Positions 1 to 11,540 of a stretch of DNA of 55,412 bases are shown here, piece by piece. Source of the DNA: Paraglomus occultum (lineage: Eukaryota > Glomeromycota > Glomeromycetes > Paraglomerales > Paraglomeraceae); contig CAJVPJ010000052.1 in assembly GCA_910592205.1 (NCBI GenBank), positions 1 through 55,412 of the forward strand. Direction: 5' to 3'. The notes below the pieces were generated by a model. The model saw only the letters and a list, made by a program, of their open reading frames with translations, was not told where the DNA came from and made no database searches. The translations under genes and the position numbers were made by a program. Numbering within the stretch: position 1 is the first letter of the stretch; the number at the start of each line of letters is the position of its first letter.

Positions 1-2210
1 CAGAGGCCTTAGCAATCTTAAGCGTAAAACCATTTTAATAAATTTGCGAAATATATTTTATTGAGCGAAGGACTATTACTGTCTGCGCACTATTCATTAT
101 AATGAATGTCATGTGACATAAATACACATGTGCAACAATGGCCTTTTTATTACTCTTGTTCGAGCATTTTATCTTCAAAAATGGTGAAGACTAACCTGTT
201 TAAGATTTTTCTCACCACCCGTTCTGCGTAATGCTCTCAAAATCTTTACTTCTTCGACAACTTCGCCAAATTCTGGTCCTTGTTGATATAAAATTTTTAA
301 AACTGTGTCAATTGATATACTGGCCGTTCTACTACTTATTGTTTCTAACTTTCTACCATTTCAGCTTCACTTTCGCTATTACATCTTCATCAGTAAGGAT
401 AATCCAATTGTTCTCATTTTCAACGTGAACATAATCAATGTTAGCATTGTTCTGCAATTGTTTTACAGTCTGGTTACCTGATAATAATAACTATAATTAA
501 ATTTGGCTAATGGCCTAATCATTCCATACAATAGAAAGCGGGAATATCATATGAAATTTCGATTTGGGCTTTGAACAACTATCGCGAGGAACTTTTATTC
601 ACAACGAGGTGCTCGCTAAATTGGGCTTTGAACAACAAGTTCACAGCCACTATAAACAAATTTATTAGTAAAATTCACTATAAACAGCTTTATTATTTAA
701 TAAAATTTCGGGTCTGGGCATTTTGGTTCACTACAGCCAGAGTTCCGTTTAACCAGATATTCACATAAACAGCTTCAACTGTATGTAAATTTCCTCCTTT
801 TTAGTCACATCACGTGAACAAAGTATTTACAAACATGTGATCACTATGTGTTGGCGTGCACTCAAAAAAAAATGTCGCAGAAAACAATAGATTCATATGC
901 CTTCGTCGTAAGATATCTGTTCCCGAATGTTTGATAGATAAGAGTAAAAAACAAAAAACGCTGGATTCCTTTTTCGAGAGTGATATATGTTATGTTCAGC
1001 TGTTGGCGAAACGGTTTTGTCATTTTATTTGTTATATGGAATTTTTCTCTGTGTGATTCGCAGGGATGTTTTGATAGACGTTTAATAATCTCTGTATCTA
1101 GTCTTTAGTATGGTAAGAAAGTCTTACTTGCGATAATCAAGTATTTAGGGCAGTGGCTTTGTCCGTTTAGGCAATATGATAAGCTCTCTGCGGTTGAATA
1201 AAGCAATGTTATACATAAGATCATGATACAGTTATTTACTTAATGACTTCGTCTATATAGTCTTTCATGCACGTGACTATGAAGGATCCTCTTATGTAAG
1301 TCACACTCTCTATAGTCACCGGTTTTGGGGCGTGATCATAGGGGGGGTACGACTGTATATGTTTATCATACGTATTCGGCAAAAAGTAATCTTCAAGATT
1401 TTCGTTTGCTCTTATTTTTAGGCTGTTTGGTGCGTTTCCTGATAAGGGTTCCTGTTCTAATAAAGAAATTACTTAGCATTAGGAATTATTACATTTCGTA
1501 TAAATAACGGATCGAAACCTTGTATTCCTACTAGTCAACGTTTGCCGTGCATCGATACTAATGCATAATTCTCATTATATACAAAAGTTTATTAATGGTA
1601 GTTATCTTGCGGTTGATGAACATACGATTATATCTTACATATTACTTTGTCTTGCGATTGATGACGATTTATTTATCGTATTCATTAGCAGCTGTAATAT
1701 CAAACATTCGATAATAGTTCTTAGCATTTTGTAAACATGACGAAAGCGATTCGTATTGTTGTTATAACAGTAATAGCCCTTGTGTAGGCAATTAGCGTTA
1801 GTCGTAATTCGAAAGATTAAAAACTATAAGTAATTGTTTCGAAAAATAAAATTTTTTGTATATAAGCAAATATTGGCCAGTAGGAATACAAGGTTTCGAT
1901 CCCGTTAGCGCTCAATAATAAAAAAGTTTCCAATCCATTAAGGGAATGGGGATTGGCGCCAAGGTGTAGGCCTTAGGAATATTTTATTTATACGAAATGT
2001 AATGATTTTTACATTACTATTACCCCTAATACTAAGTAATTTCTTTATTAGAACAGGAATAACTGCTTTTGTACATACAATTGAGCATAAGCATAGATTT
2101 ATTGCTTCTTCCTTCAATGAACATAGCATAACTAATTAATTTTACGTTAATTTCATACCTTTTTGTCTTATTTCAGAGTACTTACAATAAAAACAATCGT
2201 TTTATAATTA
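1..2210. other. gene-poor AT-rich flank
   Basis: No convincing gene was found. Open frames are short (about 60 codons) and resemble no family I know. A stretch near 540-780 repeats short phrases such as 'gggctttgaacaac' (about 567 and 622) and 'cactataaaca' (about 650 and 676), suggesting a degenerate local duplication. The one clear structure is the inverted repeat described separately. Confidence 0.5.
1451..2057. mobile_element. foldback (inverted-repeat) element
   Basis: The left arm (1451-1532) and right arm (1880-2057) are reverse complements. The outer 33 bases, starting 'cctgttctaataaagaaat', match at 32 positions (1451-1483 against 2025-2057). An 'attacatttcgtataaata' block near 1488-1506 matches 1985-2005. 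The inner 24 bases ending 'ccttgtattcctact' match exactly (1509-1532 against 1880-1903). The right arm carries about 80 extra bases (1904-1984) absent from the left. The 347-base spacer has no usable open frame. This is the structure of a non-autonomous foldback or MITE-like element, with later insertion or deletion in one arm. No target-site duplication was established. Confidence 0.7.
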
Positions 2211-3841
2211 TCAAGTGCTCATCAATATTGCAGTAACTTTCTCAACCTGTAAATACAATAAGGTCAGAATGTTTTCTTTTTCTTTAATAATTTAGAGAGT
2301 CGGATCTCTCCCGAGTTATTCTAAAACACATTCTACCTCCCAACCAGCATGCAACTTACAAGTGAAGGAAATTCTGGATCTTGGAGTATGTTTATCATCC
2401 ACTCCTTCAGTATAGCATCGTGAATTGGGTAACTTGATGAGGACAATCTAGTATGAGACGAAGAAAAATTCGGAAAGTTTTGGGGTAGAGACTGGACAAT
2501 TTGTTGCTGCCATTGCTGCTGGTTAATTCCATATTTCAGTTCATATTCATTTACTTGTTTCTCACTAGCCAAGACATTGTCACTCTCATCGTCACTAATT
2601 AAATCGATAGCACTTTGCCAACCAGCAGTTGTTTCACCTTGTCTTCCTTCCTCTGTCTTTACGCGCCTACCGTCCTCTGGTTTACAGTGTAGGAAACCTG
2701 AAGAACAAGATGAGTAATTTGTATTCGACATGGGTTGACAACCGGGATCATGGACGTAGGCAGCATTTGGCATGATGTGTGATTTGGCTGATTGACAACA
2801 ATCGCAAGTTGTGCGGTTGTCGTGACAAGCAAACGAAATTGGGTTTGTGGTTGTAGCTGTTTGCCGTTGGTTCCTTATAATACCGACTTGTGGTTCATCA
2901 GGTGTGACATTTGATGATACGACAATATTATCACAATGATCTTTGCTACCAACGTTGTTGTAGCTATGATTTGCCAACGGTAGAGATATCTGAGAGGCGA
3001 GTGATGGTTTTTCATTATTCAATTGAGCGAGCGATGCAGGGAGAGAGATATGCGACCGTGGCATGCAGTTGTGGTTTTCTGTTGTATTTTGAGCATTTGG
3101 TTTGATGGGCAAATGGACTGTGGGTCGATTTTTTGTCATGTTCGCTTCGTTCTTTATTCCTTGTTCATCAGATAAATTGTTTGCTAAAAAGTTAGATGTC
3201 ATGGGCTGCATCGTAGTCGCTGTTTGGGCAATGGAATTTGCAAACTGTGGTTTGACGTTGTTCTTTTGCGGTAATGACTGGTCATTTGATCGTATAAACT
3301 TGCAGTTGATATATCTCGAGACGATTCTCCCGCACTCTATATAGTCATCCGTATCGAAAAATTTTACTTGAAATTTACGCTGTTGCTAAGACAAAACGAA
3401 AGGGAGAATATTTGAATGGTTAACAGTTTAAGTTATAAACATTTTATCAATTGGCAGTAAACTTCTCTAGTTACCAACAAGTTTTGGTAATTTTGCTGGT
3501 ACTTTAACCCGAATACGGGATATTTCATCAATGCGCGTGGATTCAACGTGTTATAAGACAGGTTGACGCATTCCTATTTGTAAAAAAAACATACATTGAT
3601 TTTTGTATTGATTGACTCCAGACTTGTTACGGCCAAACATTTCGTTAATATTTACTAATTCGTCATTATGTCTTGTAATCTTGAACGTTGGCTCCCCGGT
3701 GGATCGGGCAAGTGCGTCGGATGAATACATATTCTCAAGAACAATGAACATATCTGCATCGTTATTATGCGTCCATTGAGATGAGTTGATGGCGAACGAA
3801 TATCTGACTATTAAGAATTTATGATATCCAAGAGATGTCAT
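2211..3841 (-). CDS. Rec114/Rec7-like meiotic recombination protein (tentative)
   Basis: Four exons in phase: 3656-3841, 3475-3573, 2360-3385 and 2211-2246 (448 residues). The N-terminal part (about residues 1-125) looks like the PH-like fold of Rec114: a hydrophobic 'FLIVRYSF' strand, an 'SSQW' turn, 'TFKITRHNDEL', 'LNPRALMKYPVFGL' and then 'RKFQVKFFDTDDY'. The middle (about 130-400) is long, Asn/Ser/Gln-rich and probably disordered. It holds a SUMO-interacting-motif-like 'IDLISDDES' near 355-363. The C-terminal helix 'LQDPEFPSL' + 'VEKVTAIL' appears only when the last intron (gtaagt...tttacag) is removed, and has the D-P-x-F-P-x-x-V pattern I recall from Rec114 tails. In that family the protein acts with Mei4 and Mer2 to promote Spo11 double-strand breaks. 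Identification rests on pattern memory. The start is the ATG at 3841; an in-frame ATG 25 codons upstream leads a poor sequence. Confidence 0.5.
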
Positions 3842-5002
3842 TATACAAGCGATTTGTATACGCGTAAAACAAACGAACAATGTGCAAAGTAGTACAAAGC
3901 AAGTTGCGGGGGTCACTAAACCGCAGTGACTTTTTGGCGCATAAGTCGCTCTTTGGAAAATTGAGTTTCTCCGCTGTTGCTTGTCTTTGGTCTTGTGCTT
4001 TTCACATGAATTGGCTATTAATGATTACATCGAGCCAAGACTTCTCTCGGGTTATGCTATTGGTGCAAATTAAAACTTCGCGATGTTATTGGTCACATGC
4101 CTTTTAGTCGATTTCACCCAACTCTGGAAAGTTTGATTATTTACTATAACAGAGTCTTTAATGTTCTAATCCAATCTCACCGCGACAGTGATTTATCAAA
4201 TACAAGAATTCCGCAATTATTATATGACAGTACTTCACTTATATCATAGCTAATCTAGAATGTTGCTAATCGAACGTATCTGAGAAAAGCACAAACATTA
4301 ATATACGAACGTGGGTGTGTCATTGGTGCAATTTTATAAAGCCCGTTCATTGGATACTCTATCGACATCCGTCAAGAAAAAAAGTTTCACGTAAACGTCT
4401 GCGCAAAGAATGCTGACATTCCCTTGAATCATGAAATCAAAGATGCTTACTAAGCTTGTTCCGGAGATGAATGAGATGGAGATTTGAATCTTGTCCTGTT
4501 TCAGATAAAAGAGGGTTAACTTTCACGTTTTACTAATTCTCATTGTTGGAATTCTTATATCATACCCGCAATTAAGGTTAGTTTCTAACCGAATGCTTAT
4601 TTAAGTTTGACACAGGATATTCGGTACATATTAAACTATATTAGTTTGTTTTTAACAGCTTAACATTCACTTGGAGGACACAAGCTTATTGCATGGTGAG
4701 CACACCAGCCCTAATAATTGAGTAATATCGGTTTACATGTCTATTATTGGACTTTGCAAAGAATTTGTTATTGTAATAATAACTTCGTGCTACTCTTTCA
4801 CTAATTGGGCATACAACTTGGAAGCGCATTGCAGACAAGAGAACTCTTTTAGTTTGGTAATAATTTGGTCTCTTTGACAATCTCCATTACAAGCGGCCTC
4901 GTGGCCAGTAGGTTATAGCAGTAATCACCGCATTTGGTATGCCCCCGCAAGATGGCTAAAACGCAAAGATACGCCCAAAAAAGGCGTAGTAATAGACTCA
5001 TG

Positions 5003-5057
5003 TAATAATAATAATAATAATAATAATAATGATAATAATTTATAATAATAATAATAG
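5003..5057. repeat. (TAA)n microsatellite
   Basis: Imperfect run of TAA/ATA triplets broken by a 'gat' and a 'ttt' near its middle. Read directly in the sequence. Confidence 0.9.
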
Positions 5058-5212
5058 CATGCGGTAATTATCACGTGATAGCCATACAACACATTTACGG
5101 TAAACGACTTTTTTTAATATTCGATTTCAAATATTAATTAATATTAAATTATAATTGCATAATAGTAAACGCAATAATTAGCGGAACAAAAGTCTATAAT
5201 TGATATTATAAA

Positions 5213-6480
5213 CAAGTATTATTTAATTGATTTGGGAATAGACAAGTGGCGTTTCCCGACTAGTCGACACGAAGATCGCCCTATTTAATTTAGGATAGTT
5301 AGATAATAATTGGATACGAGTACGGAGATACATCGTATAGGGAGTGAAGAAGCGTGCACATCAAATAATTAAATTAGATCACTTAAAATTTTAGATTCAG
5401 TCGCAAAAGCAAAAGGACGGTGAGCCGAAGCTAAATTAGAACATTTCCCTGTCAGCAAACACACCTACGCGAAAAAATTATCGCTCTCCCACAACTCGGC
5501 TGCCGACCGCAACAATATGGTAAAGAGTGGAAAAATATTTTCATTAAATTTTTGATCAATTAATGCATGACCATTGTTAGTCAAATAATAGACAATAATG
5601 GCAGACAAATTAATTATTAATTAATAAAATTATTTTTTTATACTGGTAAAACCTTTGCTTGTAACGTTCAAATAAGCCATTCCATGTTAAAATTAAAGCA
5701 ATTTCTATAAAGTTATTGTAAAAGCAGAGGCTAATTTTTTATTAACACACTGTACGTGTTGTGTAGCTCTTCAAGTAATGAAGAGGAGAGAACGATCAAT
5801 CCTTAATTTCAAGCTATCAAAGGTAAAATCTTGATAGATCAGAGTGTTACCAGGCCATAGTAATAAAAGTGGTTTACAAAAAACGGAGTACAAATAAACA
5901 TTTATTAATTTAAGAACGGGTTACAAATTATGGTGACAGGCGCAGAAGTGGAGTTTCATCTGCTCTTAAAGATGTATAAGCAGTCTTTCTCCCAACGTCC
6001 CAAAACTCATATTGTATGTGTTTAATTAACGTTATAATTTTTAATAGTCGATACTGGAGTATTGAGTATAATAAACGATCGATTTTAATTATTATTTTGT
6101 AATTATTATTTCGAACCGTTTTATTTATTTCTATCGTTCACGATATTAGCCAAAGTGGAAATTCGATAAGGAAAAGTTTTCACAAAAAAAATAAGTGGAG
6201 TGAAAATCGGGCTTTTCGGAATTCATTCCAGCTGTCATTTGTTGAAGAAAGTTGTCACTGCAGTATGTTCGTCAATTTCAAAGCAACAGCCATAATTAAA
6301 GATTCAAGAAAGAATGATAATAATAATTATTTTGTTGTTTAATTAAAAATAAGTGACGTTTTCCAACTAGTCGAATCACTAAATCAAAGATCGCCCTGTT
6401 TAATTAGTACTAAAAACATGCCCACGCAATTTAATTGCTCTCCCACTCAAATTTGGACGCCGACTGTAACAATCGCATGC
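5213..6480. repeat. pair of diverged direct repeats
   Basis: Two blocks recur in the same order. The first contains 'cgactagtcgacacgaagatcgccctatttaat' at about 5256-5289 and 'caactagtcgaatcac...agatcgccctgtttaatta' at about 6364-6404 (each quoted in part). The second contains 'gctctcccacaactcggc' at about 5483 and 'gctctcccactcaaattt' at about 6437, each followed by a similar 'gccgac..caacaat' phrase. Spacing inside the two copies differs (about 195 and 45 bases), so one has gained or lost sequence. This is an old duplication or the ends of a decayed element; no coding sequence lies between. Confidence 0.5.
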
Positions 6481-6829
6481 TGTTTCACATAAACACCATC
6501 AATTCTTCAAATCCAGCAATATGTATAAACCAAGGGAAAGTGAATGCATATGTTATCGTTTCGAAATTTGCAACCTTTCGTACTGATTTTGAGCTCGTCA
6601 GCAGATTCAGAATGTTTACATCCGAGAACTATATTCCACGTCGATGTAATGTCTACGAGATCACGCGCGTGATCGGATAATAAAAATTACAGTTGTAGAT
6701 CTGATTTGGATCTCACCAAAGATCAGATTTAGAGATTTAGATTAAAATCTTGTTTGAGATACATATGTGGTATCTCGGCGGTATTCGAATAAAGTGTTTA
6801 ACAGTTAGAAGACAACATAACTAGGAAGA

Positions 6830-8889
6830 ATGGCTACTAATACGTATTGGTTTATATCCGGTATTTGTTACAATAACTTTCTATATGCTGAACATTGCTT
6901 TCAAACTACTTGGTTTGGCAGGTCTGATCTTCATGCTTGTCTTGCTCAAAGTACCCGCTGAGGGTAATAAAGCAGGTGCTTTTCAAAACCTCAGGGGCAA
7001 GCTATACTCTTCTTCAGTCGACTATGCCGAGGTGTATCAATTTATTCTTCCTGAGTTCAAGGTGAGAGATTGTATGTAAACTATATGTTATAAAGAGCTT
7101 TGATCGTTTATTTATTAAGAGAGACTGAGCGGGTGCTTTCTGTCTGTACAGATTGGGACACTTGATTCGTTGGTAGTTATTTCGGACGAACTCATCAAGT
7201 ATGATCAAGCGATCGAAGTATCCATAGTCAAAATCGTTGATATTCTAAAGAATTTATTGAAGAATGATGTGGATAAGATACGCTCTCATTTTGTTGTTAA
7301 TGGAAGTGAGTAGAGAGAAATTAATTGATCCATAAATGAACGCATCATTATAGTAATGATTATAGTAACTTGACTAACTTGCTGTTGTTTCACTCATTTT
7401 CCGGCCATCAAAAGGAAGTATTGCTCAATATCTGAAGGGATTCCAATGGCACACTCAAAAATATCGGGCGGATAAATCCTTGGCTGAAATTGCGGAAGCC
7501 ATTAATCAAGTAATTAACTCAGTTAAAAGAGCAACTAGAAAGCGTCACTAGCATTTGATATATTTATCGTGCGTGCGTGTCTTTATGTTAGGAAGTGGCC
7601 GCGATCGAAAATCTGATGAAAAACAAACTGGCGAATTATAATCAAGTCAAAGGCAATCTCATTGCGTTGGAACGTAAGCAAACGTAAGATCAGCACCGAT
7701 TATTAAGCCGTACTATTTGTTAAATATGAACCGTTTTCTGATTTTTACTTTCCCTTTTACGTATCAGTGGCAATCTTGCAGTACGCACATTGGCAGGCGT
7801 TGTCAAAAAGTCGCACTTTGTACTCGATTCGGAATATTTGGAGACGCTTCTCATTGCTGTTCCGAGGTCCGCCAATCATGAAATTGTTAATAATAATGTC
7901 AGTACTGCTTTCTCGTGACATCTGGTTAATCAGTGTACACTGACTATTATTCAATTAAAACAGGAACCTCTACAAAGACTGGTATGGTAAATACGAGACA
8001 TTAACGAATTTCGTAGTTCCGCGTTCATCCGAGTAAGTAAGACTTTTTACTGATCGTAAAGGAGCCTTAATACTAATTAAGATTTGTAATTTACTGAATA
8101 GAAAAATAGCCGAAGATGATGAGTATGGACTGTTCAATGTGACACTGTTTAAGCGAGTAGCAGATGAATTTGCACACAAGTGTCGAGAAGAGAAGTAAGC
8201 TGATGAGCTATAATGTTCATTATTCAGCCTGTTGATTTCATCATACAAACGATGATCCATTAACAAGTTACTCCTTAGATTTATTGTCAGAGAATTCAAA
8301 TATGATGAAGCGAATCTAGAAAGCCAGCGTAAAGAATTACAAGAAGCGGGAGAAAGTGAAAAAGAATTATCTGTAATTCTATGTTTATTATTTATCGGTT
8401 ATTTTCTCTTTTTTCCCAAACAGTCGAGTGATAATTCGTACGTAATTGTACTCACCTTCACTTTGTACCAATTCCAGTCTTCACTCTTACGGCTAGCAAA
8501 AACTAACTTTGGGGAAGTCTTTTCAGCATGGATTCATCTCAAAGCACTGCGAGTTTATGTCGAATCCGTGCTTCGTTATGGACTGCCACCTGATTTCATG
8601 TCGGCGATAATAAAAGTATGGTTTCAAAAGACAATCATGCACATTGCACGAAATATTATTGGCAAACGACTTATTTATGTTTTTATTTGCCACAATGTAG
8701 CCAAAACCAAAAATGGAGAAGAAAACCCGCGAAGTATTAAATGTCGAATATGGCCGACTTGGAGGTGCTATGGGTCACGAGGCGTATAAAGATGAAAACA
8801 TTGAAGAACTGCATAATCTTCTCGGGAAGGATTATTATCCTTATGTCTGGTTCCAAATTCAGTTGGATGTAAAACTTTATGTAAAATAA
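6830..8889 (+). CDS. VMA5: V-type proton ATPase subunit C (Vma5 homologue)
   Basis: Eleven exons in phase: 6830-6860, 6952-7061, 7152-7305, 7415-7509, 7592-7683, 7768-7866, 7964-8032, 8102-8194, 8279-8372, 8478-8615 and 8701-8889. They give 387 residues, the usual family length (about 380-392). Subunit C is the peripheral V1 stalk subunit that bridges stator and Vo and controls reversible assembly of the vacuolar/endosomal proton pump. Family landmarks run end to end: 'YWFISVPAEGNK' at the start, '[11 protein letters not shown]', '[13 protein letters not shown]', '[10 protein letters not shown]', '[21 protein letters not shown]' in part, and 'YYPYVWFQI' near the end. Exon 1 encodes only ten residues and a base. 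The donor after exon 6 is a weak gtccgc, chosen because it alone keeps the family alignment 'VPR|NLYKDW'. Confidence 0.95.
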
Positions 8890-9563
8890 ATGCCACCTCA
8901 ACTGAGGAGTAAAAAAAAATAATAAAAATTTATTTATTTCCGTCATTACTGTAATAGCGATTTTTGTATATATTCGTGCTCATAAACTTGTAGCATACAG
9001 TCCTACCTCAGTTATATCTCTCTCACTTGTATCCCAAACCCAGCTTTGACTCTGGGCATCTTAGATACATCTCAGTCAGATATATCCCTATTCCCAATTT
9101 TCTATAGTAATCTATTACAGATGTGACCTACCAGGGAATATTTTTACCTGTCGTATTTGTATGACTTTTAGTCTTCATATTCAACTAATTGCGGATAATT
9201 TAATGGCGTCTATTGCAATTAAAGTATAATAGATCAAGAGGATCAAGAAGTTGTGCGTATAAAAATACCAGCTAGTGAAATCAATGATACCCGTAGATGC
9301 CAGCATAGAGAGTCTACAGAATTGTCAACTTGATAATTAATCAAGTTTAAAATCTTACTCAAGCCCGTCGCCAACACATGTGATTGTCGGTTATGACTCC
9401 CGTATAAAAGGGAGCGTGCGACCATTCCCCGAAAAAATTTTCACCTTCTTATTCTGATGGCAGCGCGGACTACTTCGGATACAGACCCTCAACAAATTTA
9501 CCCAGTACGTCGAAAACACCCTCGCGTTGGTGTGGGCGTTTTTGTTGCCTCGTAGTTTGAAAG

Positions 9564-9835
9564 ATGATGAGCTGGGCGCATGCTAGATTTAGGAATCGAT
9601 CACTATCTAAAGCGGAAGAATTTGGTAAAGCCGTAATAAAATCCGTATCTGAAGCATATACAAGCAAAATGTACAGTCGTTGCGGATATATTAAGAGGAA
9701 CTTGAGTGGAAATAAAGTATTTAGGTGTGATAGGTGTGGACTTCAGATTAATAGAGATCTAAATGGCCTGCCCGGGTAATTTTTCTCTGGGCATTGCTTG
9801 ATGGAGTCTTAGTTATGTAACATGCCAATTGATTG
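9564..9835 (+). pseudogene. Fanzor/TnpB-like nuclease, C-terminal remnant
   Basis: A 71-codon open frame matches the end of the OrfB/TnpB/Fanzor family. 'MMSWAHARFRNRSLSKAEEF' fits the conserved helix that usually reads M-L-x-W-x-H-x-R-F. It is followed by 'VSEAYTSK', a zinc-ribbon segment with 'FRCDRCG', and 'INRDLNG', which holds the third RuvC aspartate. The first zinc-ribbon Cys of the usual T-S-K-x-C-x-x-C is Tyr here ('TSKMYSRC'). The frame stops right after 'DLNGLPG', but the next frame continues with 'VIFLWALLDG', matching the family's G-I-F-L-R-A-L tail, so there is a frameshift near 9775. A stop also lies directly upstream of the first Met. These enzymes are RNA-guided nucleases encoded by transposons; this copy is dead. 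Confidence 0.8.
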
Positions 9836-10693
9836 ATTATAGTTGACTATAGTTGATCGATTCAATCCATCCGTGCTCTACCCTGGACATATAAAGTAAA
9901 ACAAATAATAACAGCAGAAATATTAAACGTAAAACCGATGCGTCTGACAAAGCAAGCATACATTGAAGTATGCGTACGTAATTCCCAAGAAGCAGAGATT
10001 CGGGAGATTTTTACAAATCCATGCGTGAGACTCGATCTCACAATATAGTCAGGTTAGTAACATATTAATATGATGATGAGTGTGGTTTATCCTACAAACA
10101 TCCCAACTGGCTTATAACTATAACAGGTTGTCTATGTAAAACTAGACGGTAGAACAACTCAACGATCTAGCTAATCCACAGTGCACCTTTCGCACATAGA
10201 CCCTATCGTTTATAACAAATACAAAATCAGTGTTATCACGATGGACACCGTAAACGCACCAAGGCTAATACAAACACATGTCCAACAAGAGGATAAGATA
10301 TGAGCGGTATAAGCGATCTTCGAATATTACCCTCAATTTGTTGCATTTCTACAGCTACCTAATAAGGCCTCAAGAAATCGGCCCGCACGAGCTTATTCCA
10401 AATTTCTGTTAATATAATTGGCACAAATCGATTAAATCACACGTAAAGTTTGAAGATTGCTTATTCGATACGCGCTTGTGCGTATCTCAGGTCCTTGGAA
10501 AAGTCGAACAAGCGCGTCGACTAGTAGCAGTGTGTATACCGCCAATTTTATCGTTTCTCTTCAACGCTTTAAAACGAAATCTTAAACAAAAGCCTCCGAG
10601 CCAAATAATAGAAGTTTGTAAGACAGACTATAGAACTTCTGTTTCTTCTGACAATATAAATGATTGCTGTTTGTAAATCTGTAACTTTCGGGC

Positions 10694-11034
10694 GATTTTA
10701 AGAAATGCAGTCAATGTGGAGGTGAATTAATAACAATTCTCGAACGTTATGCTAAAACGCCTGAAATTGGGAAGAAAGTGCAAAGGAATGTTAAGCTTTA
10801 TTTCCTGAGCATATTGTTCCAACTGTGCTGTCGGCGAACAGTACAGGTCTGTACACAAACTACCTTGTTGGTCGCGTGGGGTTGCAAGTTTTGCCATATA
10901 TTCTTTGTACCCAAGACGAAACGGCGTTATTATTTATTTTTATGAAATCAGAGATCGGTTTGGAATCTTTCAAGTTAATTGATGAGAAATGTGCAACAAG
11001 TAAACTTTTTCAGATAGAGGCACCTTCATTTTGA
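10694..11034 (+). pseudogene. unidentified decaying coding fragment
   Basis: One frame from about 10694 reads 'FKKCSQCGGELITILERY' followed by 'AKTPEIGKKVQRNVKLYF'. A second frame then takes over with 'PEHIVPTVLSANSTGLYTN' and stays open to 11034. The two read like a single protein broken by a frameshift or an unseen intron near 10800. A C-x2-C pair at the start suggests a zinc-binding element. I do not recognise the family, and no start or splice signals were settled. Confidence 0.3.
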
Positions 11035-11540
11035 TTTTATGCTAGTAAAAGAAGGTACGAGTCCCAATTAAACGAACTTTAGTACAGAAGTTAATAATTG
11101 CTTGTAACGATTTTCAACAGAAATAATGTGTCATGGTTCCTCAATTAGCGTGCCATTCTTCTACTAAACGTTGTCGCCAATAATTCGTTCGCTAGGCTTT
11201 GCAATGAACAGTCTCTATTTAGTAAATTATGAGTGACGTCATGTATACTATTCACTATTTGTCTGCAGTCTTGCTCAAAATTAATATTTAGTGCACTTCT
11301 TGATTTGCAGATTTGGAATTGCTAAACTATAATAATAACGATAATGCAAATAGTTTCATATTGCCGTGATTTCAAAATTTACTCGCACAGGCGAATGAAA
11401 TTCGTGACATCCAACATTATGTTTCACTTACAATAGATACTAACAAACTTCTTTTTATTTATTCGTACTGGAAGAAACTTTGATCCTCAATTACGCACAT
11501 TAACTTGTCACATTTCCTATAATTTAACCAGCAGTCATTA

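Larger units (their letters stand above)
3842..6829. other. intergenic, repeat-bearing, no gene recognised
   Basis: About 3 kb between divergent genes. Open frames are short and unrecognised. A minus frame at 4686-4880 (64 codons) has a protein-like composition but no family I can name. The region holds a TAA microsatellite and two diverged copies of one sequence block, listed separately. Confidence 0.5.
8890..11540. other. intergenic with decayed coding fragments
   Basis: No intact gene. The region holds a C-terminal Fanzor remnant and an unidentified decaying fragment, listed separately. The last 500 bases before 11541 are the presumed 5' region of the SKT5-like gene and show only AT-rich sequence, with 'cctataatttaacc' just before the start. 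Confidence 0.5.
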